64,000 bases of DNA from Primulina eburnea (GCF_022965805.1 NW_027331491.1:36001-100000), one strand, 5' to 3'; shown: positions 33,058 to 45,073, counted from the stretch's first letter. Notes: generated by a model from the letters alone, not told the origin. Numbers and translations are program-made.

Positions 33058-34885
33058 TGTCGATTTGTACTGAAAAGTAAAAACAGATAAATGTTGATGA
33101 CTATTTTAAATATTTAGTAAGATATGAAGTTTGGACTTATACTTCATAAATATTTGCTCCCACTGTTTTGACATCTTTCACTACCCTCTAGTGAAAACGG
33201 GAAACTCCTTTCCTCAGTAGGTACGTAAGGTCCAATTAGCGAATTATGATCCCGAATAATATCAGCCAATCACAAAACCTAAAAGGTAGTTTCCAATTGC
33301 ATCACAATGCAACCCTTTACGTAAACTTTTGTCTCACGTTTGATTTGGACCCAATAATATGACGTCGTTCATCTTCACTTGTCAAGCCTTACCCATCGAT
33401 GTTGAACCTTAATGGACGGTCGCCATGAGTTCCCTCAATAATATGAGCTGAAATCATGGGAGTTCCACGTAGTTCACATCACCATGTCAATGGATGTCAC
33501 AGCTTTCCGGCACTCGAGGCTCCCCCAATAATATGAGCCGAGCCCCGAGTACGGGTAGCGTTCATCATGCACCCATTGTCGATGGAAGACAAGGAAATTA
33601 TAAACAAATTTATAATTCCCCTTTTCGGGCTTGATATTTATTTTGAATCTTATTCAAAATGAGGGTTTTTTAATTTTGAAAGGTCTCATCATTAATTTTA
33701 TTTTAAAAGCTCGCCATGTTTGATCGTATGTTTGCTGGATTCATGCAACTTTGTTATTATAATAATAATAACGCACATACTCATTATTTATAACATATCA
33801 TGCATATATCATAAATAGAAAACAATACAAGGATGATCAATCGCCCCAAAACTAATGGCCCGTGTGAGCCAAACACGGGCCTAGGTCCAATCCTAGGGTA
33901 AATGCACGGGATGCAATGCAACTAAATTATTACATTAGCATCCAATATTACATGTCTTCGATCTTCATAATCACCAAGGCCACCATCTTCCAATCTTGAT
34001 CTTCCCCTATTCTAATATTTACAAATAAATATCCATGGCACATAGGGATACATCTCATGGGGTGGGAACGGGCCATAAACCAAGCCCACTTGATAAATTG
34101 ATAATTATTACAATCATTCAACACAAATATCCTAGCATACACCTAGCAAATTGGGCTTGGGCTTTTGATCATCCTTCATGCATAATATTACATATCATAC
34201 ACCATCAATTAATTATCACTATAATTAATTGATCCAATATTATATATTTTGATCCAATCACTAACCGTCACAATTATAAATTAAATTAACAAAGTATACA
34301 AACACCTTTGTCTACTTTCAAATTAATTTATTTATAATCGAATTTCTTGTAAATCACCATTTACTATAAATAATTGAAGTCCTACTTCAATTATTTATTT
34401 TATGAGAAAATATGTGCAACAATTGTAAATTTAAACTTAAGGGCCCAAAACCCATTTTTCACCAAAAATACTTAGGCCCATTTAAATTTCACAAATAATG
34501 TTGTCCATCCAATGGCCCAACATCTCAAGGCCCATGACACTAAGATTGTCCAAAACACTTTTGGAAACCCTAGCCGTCATCGCCGTCGCCGGAGCTCCGT
34601 CGCCGGATTCCGGCAACAACAAAAAATTTTTTTTTTTTTATATTAAATTTTTTTTTTTTATTTTAAAAACTGAACATTTCGGGCAGCCCCTCGGGCTGCC
34701 CTATGCTGCCCGAAATTTTCGGGCAGCCCCTCTGGCAGCCCCTCGGGCTGCCCGAAAAACATTTTTTTTTTTTTGTTTTTCTTCAAAAAATTTCGGCCTT
34801 CACCATACATGCACCAAAAAATTTCTCAAGCGGTTAGAAATCGATCTCAACATAATATTACGTAAATATTACACAAAATCCGTAA
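33058..34885 (-). other. long leader of D between primer site and gag
   Basis: About 1.8 kb without a convincing gene. It has four spaced copies of a CAATAATATGAGC-like motif (around 33256, 33350, 33437 and 33527) and a GC-rich self-complementary cluster at 34678-34760 (GGGCAGCCC-CTC-GGGCTGCCC and relatives) flanked by T-runs. Small open frames inside are scattered and unlike any retrotransposon protein. Confidence 0.6.
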
Positions 34886-34890
34886 CCTAA

Positions 34891-34904
34891 GCTCGGATAC
34901 CACC
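34891..34904 (-). other. primer-binding site of D
   Basis: On the minus strand, GGTGGTATCCGAGC directly follows the 5' LTR. It matches the Met-tRNA site TGGTATCAGAGC except for one base (C for A). Confidence 0.75.
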
Positions 34905-37064
34905 TGAAAGCGGACCGGTTACGGTGGCCGGAAGCGCAACGGAAGCACAAAAATCGAATTTTTGATATAAAATTTCGGCCACCATTATAAAAATCTTGTG
35001 TAATATTTACCAAATCAAAACCATACATAGGATGATAAGAAAATATACCTATCAACTTTAAAAAGTTTATTGTGGCTCCAACTTTGTTGTTGAACAACAA
35101 AGCTCTTGAATGGAAGATGAATCTACAAGCTCCTCCTCCAAATCCTTGAATCTTTCCTTCAAATTAGGCCCACCACTAACTAGGAAGATCCCCTCACAAT
35201 TTGCGCTAGAAAAATGTGAGGATTTATCAAAGAGAAGTGTATGTTCTTAAGCAATTCAAGAACACAAAAATGGAGAGAAAAACTTGAGAGAAAAATCCTT
35301 AGAGGTTTCGGCCATCTCACTTGGGAGGGAAGGTAGAATAATTTTAATTCCATGTCTTGGTGTTGCAAAAAGCAAAAGTGAAAAGTAGCATGCCATGCCA
35401 TTATTTTATTCAAAAGTAATCTCCAACCCTTCACCTCCCATGCATGCATACAATATAGTTTTTAATCAAATTAAAAACTTTGGACTAAATTTAATTATCT
35501 CAAACATATTTGAGACTAATTAAACATTACTTGAATTTACCCAAGTCCCACTAGTTAAATAATTATTTTAATTGAGCTCTACAAGACTCAATATTATTTA
35601 ATTAATCCAACACTTGAATTAATTTAATCATTTGGGCTCTACAAGGCCCACTAGTGTTTGATTAATTCAACACTTGAATTAATTTAATTTAGTCCATTAT
35701 AATGTTTATGAAAATCACAATTTTCAAATACATTATTCTCTTGGCCAAATTTTAATTTAGGAACACTTCCATAAATCAAAATTTACATTTCTCTCATAGA
35801 AGTCATACTTCTATTTTTCTTTGCACTTATAAACTCATTTATAAGTCGTTCAACACATTGAACTATTTTCTCCTTTATAGAAGTCATACTTCTAATTTTC
35901 CTTACGCTTATAAACTCCTTTATAAGCCGTTCAACACATTGAACTATTTTTACTTCTCATCGGGATTTACAATGCTAGTACTTGTGTGGCCCTCAATGGT
36001 TCATTGATACAACTAGCCGTGGGTTCACATCTCCATGTGATTCGGACTAAACATGTCCTTATTCGAGCATACCCCAATTGCTCCATTCTTACTTATCAAC
36101 TCCTTGATAGTAAGAACGTCAGAACTCAAGTCTGATAGTACCCAACCAATCACGTTAAACGCCTAGCAGCATCGCTTACGTGATTCCCTAGGTATCACAT
36201 GATAGTGCCTGCAAGAACCATTCAATTATGGTTAGCGTACAGTACGGTCCCTTCAACTCATATATCCCGATCGATTCGACAACCATTGGTTTATCGAGAG
36301 TTGTCAATGAATCGATACTATGTGTCATGTTGTAGTTGCATCGATGGTGTAATCTATGAAACACCTTTCATAATTACAACCATACTCTGGCCAGAGATTT
36401 CGATCTACATACACATGATAACACATAGGATATCCATACCCGAAGGTAAGCGGTGAATCCCCGACTACAATGCATCGACTCCTATGTGTTTCGACAGAAC
36501 ACCCAACCTTGCCACCTGATGACCCCATGAGAGTCGGTAAACAAGTCAAAGTGTAATTCTAGCACATAGAGTCTCAATGTTGTCCCGGGTCATAAGGACT
36601 AATTCTGTACAACCATAAACCAGGACTTTTCCACTCGATAAGTGAGAACCACTTGGAAAGTCCTTTTATGGAGGGTTGTTCAGTGCACTCTACAAGGAGC
36701 ACCTATCTGCATGTTCGGACATCACAATGTCCCCTACCAATGAAACATGGTACTCACATCACAGATACTAGTCTCTAACTCGAGCGGCCTATATCCTTCT
36801 TTGTGGCGGCTGAATCGACTAGGAACCGTTTAGAATATACAGTATTACAAATATGAGTTTCATGATACTCATCATATGAGCATCTCATATTCTTTCTACT
36901 ATTTGTATATTCAAGGGCTTTATCTATGCAACTAGCATGGGTATACAGATAAAGATGTGCCATAATAATAATTTCAAATATCATTAAAATAAAGATTGCT
37001 TATCCATAGAGTTTCATTGTGAACACTCGGCCAACACTTGGCTCGACGGGCACCTACTCTAACA
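34905..37064 (-). repeat. 5' LTR of D (copia)
   Basis: This 2160-bp LTR has the same length as the 3' copy with about 12 differences by eye. The ends are TG...CA on the minus strand, and target duplication CTTTC follows at 37065-37069. Confidence 0.93.
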
Positions 37065-38744
37065 CTTTCCACGTTTGCCAAATCTGACAACGCCTCTGAA
37101 AGGTGAAATCTTCAAAAATACTCTGTCTCCCTGCTCAAATACCAACGGTCTACGTCTGATATTGGCGTATTTCGCTTGCCTATCCTGTGCCGTCTTCATT
37201 CGCTTCTGAATGATCTTCACTTTCTCGGTCATTTCTCGAATCATATCAGGCCCCAACTCTGGTACCTCAGAGATATCATCCCAGTACAACGGAGATCTAC
37301 ACTTTTTCCCGTATAAAGCTTCGAACGGTGCCATCTCAATGCTAGTCTGATAGCTGTTGTTGTATGAAAACTCATACAACGGCAATGAATCTTGCCAACT
37401 AGTACCAAAGTCTAGTACTACAGCTCTCAGCATGTCCTCTAAAGTCTGGATAGTCCGCTCTGACTGTCCGTCTGTCCGAGGATGATAAGCAGTACTCAGG
37501 TGTAAAGTCGTACCCAAAGCCTGCTGCAAACTGTGCCAAAAATGAGAAGTAAATCGTGGATCACGATCTGATACGATCGACTTAGGCACACCGTGCAATC
37601 TGACGACCTCTCTGACATACAACTCTGCCATTTGATCGTGTTGATAGGTCATTCTGTATGGAATAAAGCACGCTGATTTGGTCAATCTGTCTATCACAAC
37701 CCAAATCGCGTCACAGCCTCGCGAAGATCGAGGTAACTTCGTCACGAAATCCATGGAAATGTGATCCCATTTCCATTCAGGAATAGACAAACTCTGAAGT
37801 AAACCTCCGGGCTTCTTTCTTTCTGCTTTCACCTGCTGGCAATTCAGGCATTTAGACACAAATTCTGCAATGTCTGTCTTCATCCGCTTCCACCAGAATT
37901 GCGTCTTCAAATCATTGTATATCTTCCTGCCACCAGGATGAATACTAAACCAACTACAGTGTGCCTCTGCCAGGATCTGTCTTCTCAAATCGGGAGCATC
38001 TGGCACTACTAGACGGTTATTCACATACAGAACAGAATCTCTAACCTGATACTCTGATATATGACCAGCTCTGACCATATCAATCGATTTCTGAACGCTC
38101 GGATCAGTTCTCTGCGCCTCTTTGACCTTCAAAATCAAATCTGGCTCAATCTGAATCGTAGCAAGTCGCAACGGTCTACTCTCTGTATCAAATGTCAATC
38201 CAGACAAGCAACAATTCTCTACTAAATTCGATACACCTACTGTCGACAAGGAAAGCGCACATACCTTTTGACTTAAGGCGTCTGCCGCTGCATTCGATTT
38301 CCCTGGATAGTACTTGATCTCGCAATCAAAATCTTTCAGCAGATCAAGCCATCGTCGCTGCCTCATGTTCAACTCTGACAGAGAAAAGAGATACTTCAGG
38401 CTCTTATGATCGGAATAGATTTCAAATTTCTCGTCATACAAATAATGACGCCAGATCTTCAAGGCAAAGACAATCGCCGCCAATTCAAGATCATGAATCG
38501 GATAACGGGTCTCGTGCGGCTTCAGCTGTCTAGAGGCGTACGCTATCACGTGCCCTCGCTGCATAAGAACACATCCTAACCCTCTGTGAGATACGTCACA
38601 ATATACAACAAACTCACCTGTACCTGAAGGAATCGTCAAGACAGGCGCACTAGTCAGCCTTTTCTTCAACTCCACAAAACTGGCTTCACAATCTTCGGAC
38701 CACACAAATGGCATATTCTTCTGTGTCAACTGGGTGATAGGCTT
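37065..38744 (-). CDS. C RNase H and integrase (fragment of pol)
   Basis: The minus-strand frame (open 37059-38729) starts at [12 protein letters not shown] and holds RNase H ([30 protein letters not shown]). The integrase zinc domain ends C-L-N-C-Q-Q-V-K, and the core has D in M-D-F-V-T-K, D in V-S-D-R-D and E in D-G-Q-S-E-R. It has no internal stop. The first RNase H motif has Val where Ala is usual (D-V-S). It is cut by the palindrome upstream and by D downstream at G-K-R-G-K; the last six bases of the open frame belong to D. Confidence 0.9.
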
Positions 38745-39248
38745 TGTAACGACCCATTACAGGCCCAGTGGACCGCCCATATGGCCCACTGCCCCAATCG
38801 ACCCAAGGCTATCCCGATCTTGTGACTTGGCCCGTAGGCCCAGTGGGCTTGCCCACCCTGTGGTGTCATTCACGGGCTTTCCATAGGCGTCGTATGGGTT
38901 ACTCATAGAACTCTTAAGCCCATGAACTTAAGTTTGTGCCTCCCCAGGATCGAACCCAAGATCAAATGGATATATATATACTTGGCACAATCCTGGTACC
39001 AGGATTGTGCCAAGTATATATATCCATGTGATCTTGGGTTCGATCTTGGGGAGGCACAAACTTAAGTTCATGGGCTTAAGAGTTCTATGAGTAACCCATA
39101 CGACGCCTATGGAAAGCCCGTGAATGACACCACAGGGTGGGCAAGCCCACTGGGCCTACGGGCCAAGTCACAAGATCGGGATAGCCTTGGGTCGATTGGG
39201 GCAGTGGGCCGTATGGGCGGTCCACTGGGCCTGTAATGGGTCGTTACA
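38745..39248. repeat. 504-bp near-perfect palindrome at a breakpoint in C
   Basis: The sequence runs from TGTAACGACCCATTACAGGC to its own reverse complement with no spacer. The centre is at GGTACC (38995-39000). Arms are about 252 bp with only a few mismatches and one 2-bp length difference in a TA run. No target duplication is visible (GGCTT left, TCTGT right). It replaces the zinc-knuckle, protease and RT part of C. It could be a foldback element, two head-to-head copies of a short TG-ended repeat, or a rearrangement product. Confidence 0.9.
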
Positions 39249-39493
39249 TCTGTACTCTGACCAGGACCTCTCTGTCGTGATCCACTGGAGCTCGATGAAC
39301 TGCTTCCTGATCTCTTGAACTGTTTACCTTTCGCTTTCAACTTGTCTTTCTTGCCACTGCTACTACCACCACTTTCGAATCTCGGAGGGGGTTGAACTGA
39401 GGGTTGAGGCGGTCTCGGAGTAGGAGCGACCTAAGAAGTGCTTCATTTCCTAAGCAATCCAGCATCTGCCCCCTTGGCACGGTTCAAAGCATC
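39249..39493 (-). pseudogene. C gag C-terminal linker remnant
   Basis: After the stop that ends the gag frame, minus-strand sequence continues as D-A-L-N-R-A-K-G-A-D-A-G. It then gives Pro-rich and Ser/Gly-rich linker (K-R-S-G-S-S-S-S-S-S) and R-Q-R-G-P-G-Q-S-T-D before the palindrome. At least three in-frame stops (taa, tga, tag) are present. The zinc knuckle expected next is absent. Confidence 0.75.
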
Positions 39494-40069
39494 TTAAAAA
39501 TTGTTCGGTCTACCGGTATTCACCAAGGTAAAAATTTCTGGGTTTAGACCATTGATAAACTGATCCGGCACGGCCTCTTCATTCTCGGCGACATGAGGAG
39601 CAAATCGGAGCAATGTCGAAAACTTTGCTACATATTCCTCAATGTTCAACTGTCCTTGTCTTAAATTGGCAAATTCAACACCCTTATCTTTCCGGTAGGA
39701 CACAGGAAAGAATCGCTGACAGAACTCGGCTTTAAACACATTCCAGGTGATCTCGGTGCCACGATGCTCCAATGCTCTCTTCGTGGTAAGCCACCAGTTC
39801 TTTGCAACATCTTGCAGTTGATGCCCAATCAATTTCACTCGTTGTTCCTCAGTGTACTCAAGGGAATCAAATAGCATTTCGATATCATCGAGCCAGCTTT
39901 CACACTCAACTGCACTTTCGGTGCCTTTCAATGTCGGTGGTCGAAACGACTGAAACCTTTTCAACAAAGCCTCCATCGGAGTAGCGGTCACATCCATCGG
40001 ATCATTGGATGTACTGCCCTGTTCTGGTTCTCGACCTGCTGCTGGTTGCGGTACTCGTCGAGGAGGCAT
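39494..40069 (-). CDS. C gag, truncated by a stop
   Basis: This 191-residue frame starts M-P-P-R-R-V-P-Q-P and has the gag domain (E-S-W-L-D-D-I-E-M-L-F-D, F-K-A-E-F-C-Q-R-F-F-P, L-R-Q-G-Q-L-N-I-E-E-Y). It ends at R-P-N-N-F by a TAA where relatives read through (F has Y-H-F-A-D-V-L-S-K-A-K). It is related to F gag (47635-48567). The start follows the primer site by about 230 bp. Confidence 0.85.
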   Translation of the reverse strand: MPPRRVPQPAAGREPEQGSTSNDPMDVTATPMEALLKRFQSFRPPTLKGTESAVECESWLDDIEMLFDSLEYTEEQRVKLIGHQLQDVAKNWWLTTKRALEHRGTEITWNVFKAEFCQRFFPVSYRKDKGVEFANLRQGQLNIEEYVAKFSTLLRFAPHVAENEEAVPDQFINGLNPEIFTLVNTGRPNNF

Positions 40070-40301
40070 ATCTGATTATCAAACGTATTAGTACACAATC
40101 TATACAATCTTTCTCAGTCCTCCTCTGATCCAGAATCGGTTATGATTCAATCTTTCCAAATACATGCTGAAATCAACTCAGATAACAAAACAACATGTAA
40201 TAGGGAATGCAATAAATCATGCTAGCACACAAAAGCAAGGAAGAAAAATTCAATCTACCCCCGCTCATTCTATTCTATCTCAGTCTAAAGGATCTATCGC
40301 T

Positions 40302-40315
40302 CTGATACCACCTGT
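40302..40315 (-). other. primer-binding site of C
   Basis: On the minus strand, ACAGGTGGTATCAGAGC follows GGTCCCCACA, giving the Met-tRNA-type primer site. Confidence 0.8.
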
Positions 40316-40618
40316 TGTGGGGACCCGGGCACTAACTCAATTCTTTTTGGGATTAATTGGATCTTTGCTCGAAAATGTGGGTCATAAAAAAATTTCTTTT
40401 AACAATATCATTAACAAATGTATATAAATCATACACAAGATCTATCTCAACTTTATTTCATTAAAAACACATACATGTTTTGTTCCATTTTATTTATACA
40501 AACTAGTGTTTGAAACACATTACATAACAAATGTAAATCCTTATAGTTTATCTGATACGCCCATGATCACCACGCTATCTAGATCTCTCATCTTCGTCAA
40601 GTTCTTTTGGACCCTGAT
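40316..40618 (-). repeat. 5' LTR of C, truncated fragment
   Basis: The plus strand starts TGTGGGGACCCGGGCACTAAC and is cut at 40618 by element E. It matches the first 70 bp of the 3' LTR well and then diverges strongly, far more than the LTR pairs of A, B, D, F or K. Confidence 0.75.
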
Positions 40619-41109
40619 TGTGGGGACCCGGACGCTAATCATCTTCTTAATCATCTTTGGGGTTTAATTATCAATTAAGATAAACAGGGTCTAAAAATTT
40701 TTCTTTTTAAAATATAACTGCGGAAGGTAATGGAATCATTCTATTATACAAACCAGTATAATAATACAAATCCTGTATAACATGCATCTAATTTAAAACT
40801 AGGTTCAACTACTACAATCAAGTAATAAAACCTATCTACATCCAAGTCCGTGATCACCACTCTAATCTCGATCTCTCATCATCTTCTGGACCCTGATCCT
40901 GCCCCACCTGTTGTCATGCACACATACAAAACAAGACAACAGCCAGATAACTCCGGTGAGATATAAATATCCCAGTATAAACAATGTATACATGCAATCA
41001 TATAAAACATATATAAAAGCATAACCAAACATCAAAACATGTATCTAATCTGACTACATGAATCAATGACTCGTTATCTGATCTTATCTTATTTCTCATC
41101 TAGGGATCC

Positions 41110-41370
41110 CGATCTAATTTAGACTTTGGTATGCTGTATCGAGTGTCTACAACGATCTAATTTAGACTTTGGTATGCTGTATCGAGTGTCTACAATAGAC
41201 GTCGATCTACATCTAAGCTCATCGATACACCGTAAGTCTAGGGTCTAAGCAGTTCTGACAAAGACTTAGACTTGGACATGCTATATCGAGTGTCTACAAT
41301 AGACGTCGATCTACATCTAAGCTCATCGATACACCACAAGTCTAGGGTCTGAGTAGTTCTGACAAAGACT
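41110..41370 (-). repeat. tandem duplications inside E LTR
   Basis: A 43-bp unit containing TTTAGACTTTGGTATGCTG is repeated at 41110-41152 and 41153-41195. A unit of about 103 bp starting TAGACGTCGATCTACATC follows at 41196-41298 and again partially at 41299-41370. These replace the stem-loop region conserved in C, F and G. Confidence 0.8.
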
Positions 41371-42236
41371 TGGCGGTTCTGCCCTAACTAGGCTGATCTG
41401 TCCTAGACTCAAACTCTGGCTCTGCTATAATTCAATAAATTAAACATATCAGTCTGATAATTGCAAATATCATTGCAATAAAATAAAGTATGTGATTTTG
41501 GAAACTCAAGTCAAACCTAACTCGAGTTGTGCAATCCCGAATCAACATTTATTTATACCTTTGTCTTCCCGGTCTGACGAACACGAAGTCTTGTATTCTG
41601 ATCTTTCCATACCAAGTCTGGCAATGACAATCGTATAATTACAAAATCAGTATATAACTCAATTCAAAACATGTTCTGATCAAAACTCAAATCAGTATAT
41701 AATCTGATCCATATCTGAAAAAGGTACAATCTGATTCATATCAATGATATCACGATACAATCAAAATCACTATTGAATCTGATCACTCTAAATCAACTGA
41801 TGTTTCGACGGCATAATATTACAATCTTGATAACCCCGTCAATCTCAACATCACAAATATAATATCAGAATTCATAATCAGTATAAGTACAACTCATAAT
41901 CTGAGTAATAACACAACTCTCATATCAAATCTCAATTAATTCAACTCTGAAAATCATAACAATTACAAAAACAGTCTGTTCTTTAGTCTGACTTCAATTA
42001 TACGATGTCTACTATGTCAAGAACATCATATATGACTTCTATTCAATTCTGACAACAACATAATTTCAAACGATACCAGAATTCAATGAAACTTACGTCC
42101 TGTTGTAGCTGTCGTCGCTAGGAACACGGTACTTTGCTCGGATTTGAAAACAGACGGACGGATTGTTCGCAACTTAAATTTCACCCGAAGCTTCCCTCGG
42201 TTTTCCTTTCTTGATTCTGAAGAACAATCGCTTGTA

Positions 42237-42600
42237 TATACATATATATATATATATATATCTATATATATATATATATATATATATCCATCTCGTGCAT
42301 GCAAGGCAAGTGGCATCGTGCATGTTCTGCACGTTGCGTGCATATGCACGAACAAGGTCGCGCATATGCGCCGGTAGCTCGCACCAGCATTTTGCCTGCT
42401 CGCGCATATGCGCCATCTTCGTCGCGCATATGCGCCGGTCATTCTGCCCAACCCGCGCATGTGCGCCATTTATGTCGCGCATATGCGCCGATCATTCTGG
42501 ACGGGTCGCGCATATGCACGCCTTATCTCGTGCATGTGCGCCGATGCTTCTGTAATTTTCGCGCATGTGCGCCGATACATGTCGCGCATGTGCGCCAATC
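42237..42600 (-). promoter_or_regulatory. GCGCATATGCGC array and TA-run in E LTR
   Basis: About ten copies of CGCGCATATGCGC or CGCGCATGTGCGC occur at 42340-42600. In the sense (minus) direction they are followed by a (TA)n run at 42237-42290 that could serve as TATA region. The array reads open in several frames, producing spurious Ala/Arg/His-rich frames. Confidence 0.6.
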
Positions 42601-42735
42601 CTATTCTTCACACCTAATGTGATTTCTTCTTTCGGCTCTCCCGATCTGATCCGTTTCGTTTATAATCATCTCGATTAATGAATAAATCATTTCAGATTAA
42701 TCTCAGATTACAGGAATAAAATCTCAGGCCTTACA

Positions 42736-44905
42736 TTTCTCCCCCTCTTAGATCTGAGTTCGTCCTCGAACTCGCAAGTAATCAATTCAGATATATCAGA
42801 AGAAATGTATACAGAGTTTAAATCAGAACTCATCTCAATGAATCCATTCTGAAATCTTATATAAATAAAATCTAAATTAGTTTCTTTGAGATTCTGACAA
42901 TCTTACTGTGTTTTCAACAACAGAAAAATCTTCATTTTGAAACATTTTTCTTTTATGGATCTCTGATTCCAATCTGGAAAAGGAATTCAAAAGTATAATA
43001 TCATAATACCCTTCAAACTATTTCTGACAAAATCAATCTCGCAATACTGGCTATACAACATCTGTATATACCAAACTACAGCTCATAACAAATCCTTATC
43101 ATCATCTGTTATCATGTCTGTTTCTCCCCTTCAAGGATATATTAAATCTTCGGCCCCGAATACCAATCGTCACCATCCGAAGTTGGCATATTAAGTCTGT
43201 CTGGTCTGAGCTATCTTCATTCTTTTCTGAATTAGCTACATTTTCTTTGTCATATCTCTGACCGTATCAGACCGTATCTCAGGTATCTCCGAGATATTAT
43301 TCTTATACCAAAGAACTCTGCAGTACTCATTGTATAATGTGTCATCTGTAACTATCTCATTATCCATCTGGTAATCTGATAAATATTATCGTATAATAAT
43401 TCCCACAGCGACAATATATCATATCAACTAGTGCTAGCATCCAGCACTGCAGCTCCCTGGATATATTCCAATATCTGGATAGTACCCTCTGGCTATCTGT
43501 AAGTCGGTGGATAATATATGAGAAATCTTTTAGTATATTCTGCCACAAGTACAAAATCAATCCAAATTCACAATCTGATATAATCTATTTTAACATTCTG
43601 GTCAATCTGACCATTTCTTTAACATCGATCTTTGTCATCTGGTCATATATGTACGTCATCTTGTACAACTAATAAATATAGATTGAACAATCTGTCAATC
43701 ACAATCATATCATATCACAATCTAGAAAGTATTGCAGTAATCTCATTACGAAATTCATCGAAATATACTCCCCATGTCTAGTCAGAAATATACAAATTCT
43801 GTAATAAATCTTATAATCTCTATCTTTCTGTCTTCATTTATTGGTGATTCAGACATTTCAGTACAAATTCTGCCAACATTTCAGTATAATCCTATCATAA
43901 CTGATTTAATATGTCTATCTCAAAACTTCGAATTATCATACAGTTTCTGTTACCTGAACGAATACTGAATCCATTTCTGTGCACTTCTGACACTATCTGT
44001 CATTTTAAATTCGAACTATTGGGTATAAACAAATCAGTTAATAATATAAATTAAAGAAAAAAAATACCTACCTGGTATTCGGTTCTGATTATCGATATCA
44101 AATTCTGTCGTACAATTCTGAAACATTTGACATCACCAGATACTCATTCTCATACAGTACGAATCACATATCTGTTACTCTGATCGATGCTCTGCTCTGA
44201 TTATCAAGATTAAATTCTAAATATTCTGATCATATTTCTGAATCACTGAAATTCTCGAATTCAACTCTGATTCGGATTGAACTGTATATAGTCTCAACGG
44301 TTCATAATGATCAGTATCAAATACGGCTGTAGAAATATAACAATATTCAGGCAGACACAAAACAACAATCGTATATGATAATCTGTCAATTCAGACCAAA
44401 AATAAATTTCTGACATTTCTGAAATTTCTGATATTTCTGATATCGATATCATTCTCAGTCACTGATCATGATCTCAACTGTGTCAAATTCAATTGGTATA
44501 CTAACTTCAGATATTGCATATTCTGAACACAATCTGTTTCAAGCAGGATTTATATCTGAATAATTTCTGTATACAGTAATCACAGTTCTCAGAGTATTCA
44601 ATACAATCTTCAGATATTCGATTCAATCAATCAGATGCTACAAATATATCAAAATATCATAGATACGACAAGCATGAATCAACATAATATCTCTGAACAT
44701 ACTGAAACATGCTACCGAGAAACATTAAATCATATGTAACTCCTGATCGGTACTCTTCTACTGATCTTTCAATTCATTCTGTACATTCAATATCCTTCTG
44801 TACTGAATTCCAAAACAACAAACAGTACCTGATATCAATTCAATTCTGAAATTTAACTTTCTGATACAAAGCAAATCTGAAATCTTATCTGGACAACATC
44901 AGTTA
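42736..44905 (-). pseudogene. E decayed pol (integrase to chromodomain region)
   Basis: No long frame survives, but alignment by eye to C and G on the minus strand is clear in places. The region at about 43160-43240 corresponds to R-R-P-L-V-F-E and K-R-M-K-T, about 43426-43480 to the D-F-G-T-S-W and M-L-R-A stretch, and about 43620-43660 to the integrase M-A-D-L-Y-V region. Many stops and small indels are present. Several changes are shared with F's dead pol. Confidence 0.7.
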
Positions 44906-45073
44906 TGTAATGCCCGAGAATTTAATTACCGTACTCTGAAATGATTTGGATATGATTACTGTAATCGGAGATTAATTCGGAATGATTTATTGAATTAATC
45001 AAGATAATTATAGACGGGATGCGTTCTTGTTAGATTTTGAAAGGAAGAATATTGCGTGTGCGTGACTCGAAGG

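Larger units (their letters stand above)
11970..37064 (-). mobile_element. Ty1/copia LTR retrotransposon D, integrase-deleted, hosting gypsy A
   Basis: D reads on the minus strand. Its 5' LTR is 34905-37064 and its 3' LTR is 11970-14129, both 2160 bp and about 12 differences apart by eye. The target duplication CTTTC is perfect. The order of parts is primer site, a long leader, gag (32197-33057), a protease remnant, a GAG-pre-integrase remnant, RT and RNase H. The integrase core is gone, and gypsy A sits inside RT. Without A the element would be about 9.4 kb. It moved recently although it lacks integrase, which points to trans-mobilisation unless the deletion came afterwards. Confidence 0.92.
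9681..40618 (-). mobile_element. Ty3/gypsy element C, split by D and rearranged
   Basis: C reads on the minus strand. Its 3' LTR is 9681-11511, and the end of pol is 11614-11964. Copia D sits at 11970-37064 with target duplication CTTTC (11965-11969, 37065-37069). RNase H and integrase are 37065-38744, followed by a 504-bp palindrome (38745-39248) in place of the CCHC, protease and RT region. Gag lies at 39249-40069, the primer site at about 40302-40315, and a 5' LTR fragment at 40316-40618 cut by E. The two LTRs are much more diverged than expected, so the left and right halves may come from different, related elements. Confidence 0.75.
40619..42735 (-). repeat. 3' LTR of E
   Basis: The plus strand starts TGTGGGGACCCGGACGCTAA and ends CAGGCCTTACA, followed on the plus strand by the complement of a polypurine tract (TTTCTCCCCCTCTTA). 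It has two internal tandem duplications at 41110-41370 and an array at 42340-42600. Confidence 0.88.
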
